Positions 12,110 through 22,905 are shown, numbered from the stretch's first letter. The stretch is DNA of 64,000 bases from Marchantia polymorpha subsp. ruderalis (GCA_037833965.1 AP031353.1:250501-314500), one strand, 5' to 3'. Made by a program: numbers and translations. The notes: generated from the sequence alone by a model not told the origin.

Positions 12110-12526
12110 TGTGGTGCGTAGTTTTTTTCGTTTTTCTTTAAAATCAACAAAACTAAAAGATATTTGTCTAGAAAGTAGTTGTATGAGTTAGAATGAGCAG
12201 CTTATGAGGAGATATGACAGGATTAGTTAGAATTCGTCTACGTCCAAAGATCTTCGGATCTTCAACACAACCTTTTCTGGACCTTGCAAGAGCTGCGTCT
12301 TCGGCGAAGACATTGGATTTAATTTCAAATTGCGCAATGGACCGGGAGACGTTCGCACGCGTCATGAATTCTAGTGGGCGCGTGAGGAGGCAATGTTAGG
12401 GCTTCAAGGGTAAGGGCAGTACCAGGAGTCCTCGCGCCGACATTGCGCTATCGAGCAAGAACAAGCAAGCGAAAGAAAGAGCAAAATCGATCAACCTTGC
12501 TAGCAGCGCAAACGCGAATTGAAGTC

Positions 12527-13025
12527 ATGGGGCCAAATAAGAGTGATGAGGTGCGGAAATTGGTTCCCATGCAGGTGCCCTACAAAGAATTGCGACCCTT
12601 CAGACGCGAGCTGAGCGAGTTGCGACTTGAATTTCTCTTTTGGAATTGGAAATGCGTCTCGGCGAGTATCTGTAAGGGTATAATGGATAAGAACCAGACC
12701 GAGGGCGTGGAGCTTCGAGGTAATTCCATGCTCTGGACAGTTGAGCATTGGACGAAGGTGATGGGACCGTGCGCTGGTAGCGATGAAGACCTTTTGTTTG
12801 AGAAGAGTAGCGTAGGACTTACGTGCACCAAAGAATTCTCTTACGGACCATTCTTCAGTTCTGGAATACAAGGAACGGACTGGTGGAAGACAGCGTATTA
12901 CATTGATCCGAAGAGAAGAGCGATAGCGTTGGAAAGTATGCACATCTTGCGATCAGCGCGTACGCCGTATGTGACAGCTTGGCAAGTAGGGTTCTTTGAG
13001 CGAATCTTGAAAGGACAAGGAAGAT
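12527..13025 (+). pseudogene. B2 protein, N-terminal part
   Basis: Begins ATG at 12527 (MGPNKSDEVRKLVPM) and runs in one open frame through WTVEHWTKVMGPCAG and WQVGFFERIL until A2 interrupts it at 13026. The frame resumes at about 15693. Unlike B1, the start region has no frameshift. Confidence 0.7.
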
Positions 13026-13243
13026 TGTGGTAACCCACTTTTTGTTTTTCGTCCGAATTAAAACATTTGTAAATAGTAAGTACCGCGGTAGCAGCTGTAA
13101 TAATAATCGCAACGCGAAAACAGAGGTAAAAGAGGATCGGGGGCAGTCAAGGGGTTTTGGGCTTAGGCCACAGTCGGACGCTTGGGACGGAGCAGGCAGT
13201 TCATGCTGCAGGACCCGCTTCGAGCCCCTTCGGCGGTAGATAA

Positions 13244-14112
13244 CTCATGACTTTTTCAATTTGTAACTCCTTGCGTTCTTTAGAGTCTTGTTGGAAAGAA
13301 CTCAACACGTTGGTTCTAACGAGACCAAGAACTTGTAAAACTAATGAGAAATCACTGAGTTATGAGTGTCGGAAGTTACTGATATGGGGGCTTTCGGCGG
13401 TAGAGCGACTTCGGCGGAAGAGTGAATCCCTCATAACTTTCTCAATTCATAACGCCTTGACTTGGTTAGGATCTCGTTGGAAAGACCTCAACATGCTCGT
13501 TCTAACGAGCTCAAAAACGCTTTAAACGGATAAGAGATCAATGAGTTAGAAGTGTCGGAAGTTACTGATAGGGAGGGCCTTCGGGTCAAGCGCCTTCGAG
13601 TCAAGCGACTTCGGGTCAACGGACTTCGGCAACGAACGTCTTCAGGGATACGACTTCGGCGACGGACGCCTTTGGGGATACGTCTTCGGCGATGCGAGAG
13701 AGTGCCTTTGGCGGAAGACTAGATTCCTCATAACTTTATCAATTCGTAACGCCTTGACTTGATTAGGGTCTCGTTAGAAAGAGCTCGACGCGTTGATTCT
13801 AACGAGCTCAAGAACTTGTGAAACGGATAAGAGGTCATTGAGTTATGAGTGTCGGAAGTTACTGATATGGGGGGCCTTCTCTCGTAGAGCGACTTCGGCG
13901 GTACGCCTTCGGCGGAAGAGTGCCTTCGGCGGTACGCTTTCGGCGGAAGAGTGACTCCCTCATAACTTTCTCAATTCGTAACGCCTTGACTTGGTTAGGG
14001 TCTTGTTGAAAAGAACTCAACACGCTTGTTCTAACGAGCCCAAGAACTCTTGGAACGCATAAGCGATCACTGAGTAACGAGTGTCAAAAGTGACTGATAT
14101 GGAGTGCCTTCG
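13244..14112 (+). repeat. Four imperfect ~155-bp direct repeats in A2
   Basis: Units begin near 13244, 13430, 13727 and 13959. Each starts CTCATAAC or similar, contains TTCTAACGAG, and has an inverted partner (GTTATGAG-like) about 105-110 bases in, then TGTCGGAAGTTACTGATATG or a close variant. The spacers between units are dense in CTTCGGCGGAAGAG-type words. A3 has a single weaker unit at about 29765-29900 on the minus strand. The copies differ at many positions. Confidence 0.7.
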
Positions 14113-14662
14113 GCGGAAGAGTTCCTTCGGGCAAGGGCCTTCGGCGCCACGTGGCAGAAGATTCCTGATGGCGGAAATTGGCGAGATTATGTCAAGTGTG
14201 AAAAGCAGAACAGCGGGGCGTGAAGTCGCGCGTGGGAGGCAGAACGGCGGGGCGTGAAGTCGCACATGAGAAGTATGCCGTTACCTATAATCGCGGGAAC
14301 GGTATTTAAGAGGCATGTGGGTCCCCCGGAACTCGGATTTTGGAGAAGGAATTTTGGCCTTGGTTCAGAGATCTTGCGGGCCCATATCTTTGAGATGGAC
14401 GGTCGGATGGACCTGAAATTTGATAAAGCCGTTGGTCTCAGCCCGCCACGCATGCTTGCAAATTTTCAGCCGTAGATCTTGGATCTAAAGCTGTTAAAGA
14501 CGCTGGCGGCTCTGTACAGTAGGCTTAGGATTCAGATTAAGGGTTAGGATTAGATTTAGGTTGTAAGTTAGAGGGAAAGGCAGCTGCCGACTCCTCGGGT
14601 GTAGGATCTGTTGCGGCTCGCACCATAGCAGTTAGAGTAGTGTTAGTTAGGATCTTAGAAGG

Positions 14663-14691
14663 TATAAAGTAGTTCAAGGCGTCTTGCCTTG
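14663..14691 (+). terminator. A2 TATAAA signal and hairpin
   Basis: TATAAA at 14663 and hairpin CAAGGC/GCCTTG at 14675-14691, retained although the ORF has been lost. Confidence 0.5.
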
Positions 14692-14825
14692 GGATTCTTC
14701 CAGTTTCGGAAGTGGAGATCAGGAACTCATTTTCTCTGCGTGTTTGTGTCCTTAATTCTGTCACCGCGCAAGAGGAGCTACAGCTTGACAAAGATACCGC
14801 ATTTTGTAGCTGAAGGCCTTCGGCC

Positions 14826-14955
14826 GAATGTTCAGAGCTAGTAACTGGTTAGATACTTGAGCAGTTTGGATCTACACCTGCGGGTGATTGCTGAATGTTC
14901 AGAGCTAGTAACTGGTTAGGTACTTGAGCACATCGTCCTTACACCTTTGGGTGAT
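14826..14955 (+). repeat. Two-copy tandem repeat in A2 3' region
   Basis: Units of about 65 bases at 14826-14890 and 14893-14955, each starting GAATGTTCAGAGCTAGTAAC and ending GGGTGATTG. A diverged two-copy version is present at the same place in A1 (about 2600-2730). Confidence 0.75.
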
Positions 14956-15692
14956 TGTTCCTGTTTGTACTCCTTCGGGATGTTTCCCCTAAATGCCAAA
15001 GTGAAGTTTTGTTACTTCGAGTAAGCCTTGGTTGTAATTCAGGTTACGCTGCGGAAGGCACCCTCAGGGCAAACCTCTGTCTGCAGAAGGCGCCCTCGGG
15101 GCAAACCTCTGTAGTATTTATGGGAATGACTAGTGCCTAAGAATTCAAACTTGTCAATAGAATGTTATGGTGTGCCACTAGATCTTTTCTGAGTTGAGTT
15201 TCTCAGTTCGGACCTGTATTCTCTGCGCGTTTTGTGAGTTGAGTGTGTTGTTCACCGCGTGTGAGTGACTTCGGTTTGACGAAGATACCGCATCCGAAGT
15301 AGGAAGTCCAAACCGGGTGCCCTGTGCTAGCAGAAACTAGTGGAAGGATTGTAACAGCCGAGTTGGAAGTCACTACCTGCAGATTCGCCGAATGTACTCG
15401 TGAGAGACTTTCCCCATGAAATCTTAAGTAGAGGTCTTAACCGACCTCTGAGTTGTGTTTCTATAGTTTCAGGTGTGTGTTGGGGTGAACTACGCTGCAC
15501 TATGTGTCCTCCGAGTGACCTCCGAGTTGAGCACTTGTAGTATTTCTGGGAGTGACAGTCGCCTGAGAATTCAAACTCTTCAATAGTCTGTTAAACGTGA
15601 CACTTTGTACTCTGTGTGTTGCCTTTGTCCCTGTGGGTTCGACCTTTTTGCTGCTATACTGCAGTTTTAGCCTTTGGTGGGTTATTACAAGT

Positions 15693-16216
15693 ACACTGGG
15701 CAAGGATCTTTCACGATCTTGTCTTGGTGAATGCATCCGATCGGTGAACATGACCACTGGTCAATCATCTCACTCCCTTCCTGGTGATTTTCTACCGAGG
15801 CATGGGGTTGCTTACAAGAGAGGAGGAGAAGCAATTTCCAAAGGAGCAACAAATCTTGACGGCCGAGTCCAGCAAAGGCACCGAGGACGATACTCGTCGA
15901 CAATCCATTTCAGCACAGATGACAGCCCGAGGACCAGTTCAGGTGGAGGTTGTGCGGAAACGGGAAAAGCCGGAGAGACGAGTGGCGAAGAGAAGGAGAG
16001 TAGTGAGCGATGACGAGGGAGATTAGGCACTTGAAGTAAGAAGAACGGAATTGGAAGTAGATGTGATTAGGCAGTCGAGAACTTGCGTAAGACCAAAGAA
16101 GAGGGCGAATCGGGCATTAGTGGCAGCAGAAGTATCGGATAACAGCGTAGAAAAGACAGTTGCCCCGATTGTGAGTACACCTGAAGTCGCAGCGGGCAAG
16201 TCAACACAGCCTGTAG
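15693..16216 (+). pseudogene. B2 protein, middle part
   Basis: Resumes directly after A2 with HWARIF-like coding, then FYRGMGLLTREEEKQF and a basic linker, parallel to B1 at 8820-9330. It is then interrupted at 16217 by the LTR retrotransposon; coding resumes at 31390. Stop codons occur, for example TAG near 16023. Confidence 0.65.
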
Positions 16217-16498
16217 TGTCATGGCTCGAGACGTTGGGTCGATTTGAGTGGAGACTTTTTGAGTTTGAGTTGGAGTCGGGGAACGTTGGGAGTCGGCTAA
16301 CGTTGGGCCGCGGCAGACGGGCGAGGAACGTTGGATGGAGTCGACACCTTCCGTGGGTTATATTCGTGGCGAACCCAAAGAACTGTCAGTTCTTCGAGTT
16401 GAGCCTTACGCGTCGGGGTTTTTCCCCTTAGCTTCGACTTTTAGTCTACCTACGAGTAGTGAGTTTGGCTCGACTCTTTGTGTATTCGTGTTTCGACA
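16217..16498 (+). repeat. 5' LTR of the DNMT retrotransposon
   Basis: 282 bases, starting TGTCATGGCTCGAG and ending GTGTTTCGACA, so the ends are TGTC/GACA. Its partner is at 30991-31272. A diverged relative lies on the minus strand at 61334-61587. A weak TATA-like TTATATTCG is at about 16361. No primer-binding site matching a common tRNA 3' end is obvious downstream. Confidence 0.75.
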
Positions 16499-16755
16499 TT
16501 TTTACTCGAAGAACTGCCAGTAATCTATCGGTGAGGCTATGGCGGAAGGGGCGTGAGCGGGAAGAGTTGGCAGTAAGAGGGCAGATGTGGCTATGGGGAT
16601 GGCGGAAGTGACGACGCGCCTTTATTGCCGCCGCGAGCGCAATGCAGAGGACCTCGGGAGTGACCAGTGAGCACAGGACTGGGGAGAGACATTCAATCCG
16701 ATTTTCCGGCATTCATTCCTGTCCGCATTCATGAGCTCGGTCTCTGTTCCTGCTG

Positions 16756-17362
16756 TTGCCTGCGCTTGTGGTACAAAGAAAATTAAAGAAAGGAAGCAAG
16801 CATGGAAAAGATGATGAAAGAAATGGTGTCGCTGGAGATGAAGAACTTGCGACTGTTGAAGGTCAAGAGAGGCTCGATAATTTGGACATATCAGACGAGT
16901 TATCAGCTTTGGGAACTGTAGAAGGAGGGCCGGATTCAAGTCCAGACGGAAGTAAACCTAGTCGCGGAAGGAGAGGAAAGTTGAAGAAGATCAAAGAGAA
17001 ATATGCCGAACAGGATGAAGAAGAGCGGCAGCTTCGAATGTCTCTCCTCGCTTCTGCTGGACGGAAGGAGAGCAAAGAACCTAAAGCTTTAAGAGTGAAT
17101 GGAAAAGCTAGTACCAGCAGTAAAACGATCCAATGAACAAGACGCAGGGTTGAAAGAAAAAGTTTGTTATAAATGTAAGAAGACTGGTCACATAGTTCGT
17201 GATTGTCCATATGAGACAGCTAGTCTGAGTGCGAAGGATGAACAACCCACATATGTTGGGGACAGCCAGAACTTGGCCACGGAGAGAATCCAGAAAGCAT
17301 CTACTGATGACGATGCAATAGGGAGGCGAGTGTACAAAAAAACCTTGGACTCGGTTTTGTAG
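16756..17362 (+). pseudogene. Captured NEMF/Rqc2 gene fragment, apparently intronless
   Basis: Two overlapping frames (to 17136, and 17099-17362) together resemble the C-terminal middle part of NEMF (Rqc2/Tae2), the ribosome quality control factor that adds C-terminal tails to stalled nascent chains on 60S subunits. Visible are the conserved basic stretch GKLKKIKEKYAEQDEEERQ followed by RMSLLASAGR, and a CCHC zinc knuckle CYKCKKTGHIVRDC, which plant NEMF proteins carry. One frameshift lies near 17100-17140. No GT/AG introns are visible across about 500 bases, which suggests copying from a spliced transcript. It lies between 5' LTR and gag, in sense with the element. The N-terminal NFACT domain is absent, so it cannot do the parental job. 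Confidence 0.7.
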
Positions 17363-17639
17363 TTTAGCGTCGACAGCGAGCGTGCGTGGGTGAGTGTGGG
17401 TCTTGAGTTGGGAAAGCGAAGGAGGGGAGATCAACATCACCAACCGTGTAGAGCCAAGAAGCGGATATGAGGTGACGCAAAATCCGTGGGACAGTGCCAT
17501 GAGGAACTTTTCCGTGATTGGGGAATCTTTGAGCTCAATATTTTAGAACAGAACTTCGCGCTCCGCATTTCACTGAGGAAAAGATCGCGGGGTGCTCTTG
17601 GAGTGGTGCCATGCGAGTGAGTCGGTAACTGGGAACTAC

Positions 17640-18190
17640 ATTTGTTGTCTAAACTAGGTGGCATGGGGAGGATGCCATTTGGATCGACGTTGTGAAAGCC
17701 TTGGAAGAGTTTGGAACCTGCTGGTGCTGCTGAGATGGAATTATATCATTCCTGGCCTTCGTCGAACCCTGGAGCTGCTGCTGCTGAGATGGTAGAACGT
17801 CGTTCCTTGGTCTAGGTGTGGCCTGGATCTGTTGCTGCTGGGGTGGAATCGTATCATTCCTTGCCCTGGGCGCAGGGACCTGCTGGGGCTTTCGACCATG
17901 CTGAGGTTGGGCAAAACCTGTTGACAGGTTCTTAGCTGATTCAGTTAATCTGGACAGCTCAGCCAACTTCGCCATTTCTGCAGGCATGGACTTCGACATC
18001 TTCGAAGTGGGTAAATCATCCGGCAGTTTTGGATCTAAACTAGCGGAATCAGCTTCGCCAGCTCCCCGCTTTTGATAACACCGACAGGTCCGGGCTCACG
18101 AGGCGACTGCTGTGGTTCTACAAGATGGCCATTTGAAGAGTACCCGTTTGAACCTGGTGAGTGCGGGGGATTCCCATTGTGAGATTGGGG
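17640..18190 (-). pseudogene. Gln/Pro-rich gene-like fragment, antisense to the element
   Basis: Minus-strand reading gives a Pro/Ser/Asn-rich stretch, then GELAK and PKLPDDLPTSKMSKSMPAEM, then three repeats of the type ARNDTIPPQQQQ / PRNDVLPSQQQQ / ARNDIIPSQQHQ. One frameshift occurs near 18050. I do not recognise the parent protein; the composition suggests a plant nuclear or regulatory protein. It lies in the same cargo interval as the NEMF fragment and looks like a second captured piece. Confidence 0.4.
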
Positions 18191-18303
18191 GCTGCTGCCC
18201 TAGTGAAAGTGAATATATTATTGAGGAATATTGTGAAGGGACCAATAGGATTTTATATTTTTAGTTTTTATTTATATTTTTGGTTGTGAAGACATTGTAC
18301 TCC

Positions 18304-18310
18304 TATAAAT
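18304..18310 (+). promoter_or_regulatory. Candidate TATA box upstream of gag leader
   Basis: TATAAAT in CTCCTATAAATATGACG, at the end of a very AT-rich 200-base stretch and about 660 bases before gag. It could drive the element or be the promoter of captured DNA. Confidence 0.35.
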
Positions 18311-18424
18311 ATGACGTGGTCAAAATTATATTAAAAAAAATATATAATAAAAAAAAAATATTTTTAGTGCTTAGTGGGTAGGTTTGTTGAAGTGGTGGAA
18401 ACATAAATCTCTTTCTTGTGGGGA

Positions 18425-18967
18425 ACAGTTAGGGTAGATAGACAGTTTGATATTCCTTACCCCTATTGGTAGTGCGAACTGGAGATATGATGTGAAGTAT
18501 AAGATAGCTCGGCGGGGAGACACTCTTTGCGACGAGATGAACGGGATGGCGTTGCAGGCGCTAGAGACAGAGGATGATAGGAGACGATGGAGTTCGACTC
18601 GGGGTCGCGATGCGAGGCGATGTCCCGTGTGTTGTGTTGTTCTGTGCTGTGTTTCATTTCAGCTCGAGAATCGTTGCTAGCCGTTTTTCTTGTGTTTGGA
18701 TCCTCTCCAGTCTGGCTTCTTGATGCGCGCCCATGTCTGGGTTGACGTTGATTTCCGGAGTAGTTTTACTCCAGTGTGCTGTCGATAGTGCGGCTGGATT
18801 TGATCACCGGCGCCTATCTTTGTTTCTCTCATGGTGAGACTGGAGTGATGACCAGTGGACCAGGAGAGTCTTCTTGCGGTGATGACAGGTTAGGTTGCCC
18901 ATACCCATAGTCAGTAGGGCTAGAGCAGGTTAGTGCAGGGACAAGGGCAGGTGGAGTTGTGGCAGTG
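18425..18967 (+). other. Conserved retrotransposon leader before gag
   Basis: No ORF of note. The region is conserved in the decayed minus-strand relative at about 58543-59071, from the GGGGAACAGTTAGGGTAG-like start to within about 15 bases of gag. Conservation in two copies whose cargo differs marks it as part of the element core, plausibly holding packaging or translation signals. Confidence 0.6.
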
Positions 18968-20635
18968 ATGCCGATTGGTGAGTCAGTCATCACGGAGGAG
19001 TTTGGGGGTTCCGTTGAGGACCGTGGAGGATTTACGCGGAGTGGGTTGAGGTATCGGCTACCTCATCCTAGCGCATCAGTGGTTGTAGAGGCGTGGAGTG
19101 TGGCAGATAGCGGATCTTTGGTGGTGATATCGTCTAGGGTCCCACACTCGTGGACTGGGGACATGGACGGTATGTACGGGGCCATGAAGGGCCCACGGCG
19201 GTACTCTGGTGCAGTGGGCACCATTGAGTTGGATGATTTCATCCAGGAGTTTGACACGTGGTGCGATATGCAGTTCTTGCGTAACCCCACATTGTTTACA
19301 CCCTTCTTTGCATGGAAGGGGTTGTTTCAGCATCTGGAGGGGCCTCCCATGCATGACTACCATGAGTTTGGGAGAGAGTATGATGTGGAGATTGACGCAT
19401 GGAGGCGTCATTGGGCTCCAAACTATACGTCGATCACCCAGGGTGGTGTTGGTACCAGTGGAGGGGCGAGTGGTAGCATCACCGATGGTACTAGTGGAGC
19501 AGGTACCACCAGCGGTGCTGTTGGCGTTGCCAGCACGAGTGGAGAGACCACTGGCGTACCTTCGTTCAGCCCCATTCTTGAGTTCTTCAAGAGGTTGAGG
19601 AAGAACTATCAGGGGATGAGGACGGAGAAGTTGAGGAGTCTCCAGGAGTTTGAGCGGAAGACTGGTGAGAGTCTTCGGAAGGCATACACGAGTATGCGGC
19701 GGTTGATCTCAGTTACTCACGGTGTAACTGAGGCACAGGCGGTCTAGTATTGGTACAGGATACTGGACAGAGAGCTACGGCGAAGAGTTCGGGATGCTAC
19801 CCGCTTGAGCGATGCGTCACCGACATTGGCCTATGTGTTTGCTCTTTCTGAGAAAGTTGAGCTTAACATAGTGGAGGAGAGAGTGGTGACTTCTTCATTC
19901 CCTAGAGACGCAGCCACTACCTCTCGTGTCCCGCAGAGCATGGCACAGTCTAGACCCTTTGGTGGTGGTAGTGGTGGGGGTCGCGGAGTGCAGACACGAC
20001 ACCAGACAGCCGCTAGAGATACAGGGCCACGTGCACTAGTGCCGTCGTTTGCTGGCCAGCAGTAGGGACCAGCATGTTGGACATGTGGAGGGAATCATCG
20101 GCGGAGAGATTGTCCCCAGGAGGCCGGAGGTCAGAGTTCACAGGCTAGACCCCAGTCAGCACAGGTGGTGTGTGACCACTGTGGTCGAGCAGGTCATACT
20201 CGAGATCGGTGTTTTGACCTTCATTTAGAGTTGACATCTGGGGGTAGAGGTCGTGGTGGTGATGCTTCTCGAGGTCGAGGTGGCCGTGCTGGTAGAGGTG
20301 GTCGAGGTGCCGGTGTAGTTGGACGTCCTGTAGCGAGTGCTACTTCGGCTACAGAGAGCGCGATGGCTGCTTGTATTGAGCAGTTGGAGCAGAGGCTTGC
20401 AGCTATGGCGAGTTCTGGGGCGAGCACTTCCACCTCTTACGAGGAAGAGGGTTTCCCTTATCTAGCGAGTGCAGCACAGGTGGAGGCATCGGTTGCAGTG
20501 ACTAGAGGTGCAGCTCAAGCTCTAGAGCCACGCGGTGCGACAGGGGATTGGATCCTCAGAGGGGTGAGGGTGGGCGTCAGGCCAGACTTCCCCAGTCGTT
20601 TTTGCTGTCAGAGGTGGGCAGTACTTCATCCATGA
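18968..20635 (+). pseudogene. Gag with two CCHC zinc knuckles
   Basis: First ATG at 18968 (MPIGESVITEEFGG). The capsid-like part (DDFIQEFDTWCDMQF, then FFAWKGLFQHLEG) is of Ty3/gypsy gag type. A Gly/Thr-rich insert follows, then KLRSLQEFERKTGESLRKAY. Two zinc knuckles come next, CWTCGGNHRRRDC (near 20073) and CDHCGRAGHTRDRC (near 20174), then an RG-rich tail (GRGGRAGRGGRG) that could bind RNA. In-frame TAG codons at 19745 and 20063 break it; the final stop is TGA at 20633. Pol starts in another frame (minus one relative to gag), overlapping from about 20548. Confidence 0.75.
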
Positions 20636-21807
20636 GACCTGTACCACCTAGTGGCCTTAGTGGGAGGACTGAGACATCTACGTCACGTGTGGTGGACACG
20701 GACACACCATCTAGTGCAGTGACACGGATGGCTAGCTCAGTGATGAGATCTCCATTATTTTCAGCTATGGAGTTGATGGACTCTGGGATTGACTTGGCTC
20801 GGGTTTTTCGTGCAGCAGCCACGTTGTGTGAACGTGGGAGTATCCCTGCTACGAGTGCCGGCATAGGCGAGACTATTGGTGAGGAGCTATCCTCTACGAC
20901 TTCATCGAGCGATGAGTCGACATGGCAGGCGGCAGCGGCACGGATGGAGTCCTTGCCAGCCCGACTAGCCATTGATCGGGAGAGGGTTGTCCCTGGTGTG
21001 TGTATGGTGGACAACCGGAGCGGGGTAATTCGCTTGGTGAGTGCTATAGGGCAGGTGTATGTCCCAACCAGAGTGTTGCTGGATTCCGGTGCACAGCCTT
21101 TGATGTTGGGCAAAATTGCCTGCATTAGTTTGGGAGTTCGGAGGTCCGAGTTGGAGCCTTGTCCGTTCCAGATTCAGACATCACTCGGTGGCACCAGCGA
21201 CAGGTCTTACAGGATGACCAGAGAGTGCATATCAATGCAGTTGAGGCATGGTCATGCTCAGGATAGCTTGCAGTTTGGAGTTCGAGCGGTGGTTACATCA
21301 GCAGAGTCATATGATGTGCTTGTTGGTGGAGCGGTGTTATATCCGATGGGATTTCGGATGGATTATTGGACGGAGACGGCAGCTTATCGCCCTGGTTGGG
21401 AGTCCGGTGATGGACGTATGAGTGAGATGCCTGTGAGGTTCATTTCTCGAGATTGACCTCTTGGATCTTCTCCTGCAGTTTTAGCCTCTATTGCGGGTTT
21501 CAGTGGAGTGCTCACATGGCCTGATGACTTGTTGGAGGGGAACAGGTCAGCCGAGGATACTCCAGTCTATGAGGAGGTGGAGGAGATGGTGAGTCTCGCA
21601 GCGGCAGTGTCATCATCTTTGGATGTTCCACTTTGGAATTCTTGCCACGCATTACAGCAGGAGGCTGATAGGTTGGTGAAGAAGGCTTGGAGTGAGGCCT
21701 CCTTACCAGCAAAGGCAGAGCGAGTCTCAGATGGTCGGCTAGTATGTGGTCTTAGCACCCTATCACCATTAGTTACTACACCTATCGTATGGGAGTATTC
21801 CCCAGAG
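20548..21807 (+). pseudogene. Pol, protease and linker region
   Basis: Frame 1 open reading. A retropepsin-like aspartic protease is marked by VLLDSGAQPLMLG near 21075, preceded by a Ser/Thr-rich stretch. The downstream VLVGGAVLYPMGF is typical of Ty3/gypsy proteases. A TGA stop at 21454 interrupts the frame, which then continues without a shift into a linker leading to the methyltransferase domain. Confidence 0.75.
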
Positions 21808-22905
21808 GGTGTTTGTTTGCTGGATCTTTTTGGAGGGATCAGCACGGGTTTGGCTGCAGTGTTGCAGTCAGGTATTCTTGTACGTAGATACTTGTACGTG
21901 GAGAAGGACGAGACTGCACGTCGGGTTTCTTCACGACATGTTACACAGTTGATGCAACGTTTTCCTTTGTTGTTGCCGCGATCAGCTGTTCGAGGATACC
22001 AGAAGGCGTTGCCTGCAGACATTTTATTGCTGGGGGCGCCAGACCTCGATCGAGTTGGACATATTGATTTGGTGATTGCGTGATGGCCATGTCAGGGGCA
22101 CACACGCGCTGGGCATGGAGCAGGGTTACATGACCCGAGATCTCGGATGTTTTGGGAGATGCTACGAGTGTTACGTCATCTCCAGGAGCAGCAGACACGT
22201 TCTCCCGCATACATTCTAGAGAACGTACCATTGTTGGGTGACACTCGGGCCCAGTTGATGGCGAGTGTCCATGAGGTCTGGGCATGGATTGGATCAGCAG
22301 TGTTGTTGGATGCTGCGAGGGTTGGTTCACGTGCTCATCGTGCACGTTTGTGGTGGACCAACCTTGTACCACGAGAGATATTGCGTCATGCGTATGATTC
22401 TGTGCATCGTGATCCTACCCTCACCGTTGACAGGATCTTGGATGTCTCTCGATACTCTCAGGTGGTGAGAGTGGCGGATAGGTCATCCATGGCATTGGTG
22501 AACCACGTAGGTCAGCCTCGGATGGCTTTGCCTACGTTGGTCATTTATCCGGCATCACATGCATATCGTGATGGGGGACCTGGACTACTGTGGGACAGTG
22601 TCCTACATCAGTTGGTGGAGCCCAACGTTGATGAGAGAGAGCGTGCGATGGGATTTCTTACTGGTGTGACCGCGGCTTCTTTAGTTTCAGAGGCATCGCG
22701 TCGTCAGGTTTTGGGTCAGGCTATGGACCTGAACTGCTTGACATGGATTGTGAGCTTGGGTTTGGCCGAGCAACGCCGTTTGCGCGCAGATTTGGTGGTT
22801 GTTACACCACTTATTAGCTCATTGCCTACCGGGACGGTAGTGGCAATGGCTGGGGGCGACCTGCGAGATATTCGTCATCCTTGGAGTTCATGGGACGTGA
22901 CAAGA
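21808..22905 (+). pseudogene. Pol-embedded C5 cytosine DNA methyltransferase domain
   Basis: The order of motifs fits a C5 DNA methyltransferase. Motif I is LLDLFGGISTGLAAV (S-adenosylmethionine binding), motif II YLYVEKDE, motif IV WPCQG with the catalytic Cys at 22090-22092, motif VI ILENVPL (22213-22233), motif VIII-like SRAHRARLWWTN, and target-recognition/motif IX-X-like ERERAMGF and RQVLGQAMDLN. Length is about 360 residues. A TGA at 22081-22083 sits directly before the motif IV Trp-Pro-Cys, and another TGA ends the stretch at 22906; the frame itself never shifts. The domain lies between protease and reverse transcriptase, part of one polyprotein. Expected activity in an intact relative is transfer of methyl to DNA cytosine; this copy is broken. 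Confidence 0.85.

Larger units (their letters stand above)
13026..15689 (+). mobile_element. Element A2, family A without its ORF
   Basis: Starts TGTGGTAACCCAC and ends GTGGGTTATTACA; the ends form an imperfect 13-base inverted repeat (two mismatches). It interrupts the B2 protein frame. The 3' 1.1 kb matches A1 and A3, including TATAAA and the hairpin, but the coding region is absent and the 5' part is expanded by repeats. Flanks are AAGAT and AGTAC, so no clean target duplication survives. It looks like a deletion derivative moved by products of other copies. Confidence 0.75.

Noticed and set aside
16505-16540. Primer-binding site after the 5' LTR
   Set aside because: No match to the usual initiator-Met or other common tRNA 3' ends (TGG...) could be recognised directly after the LTR.
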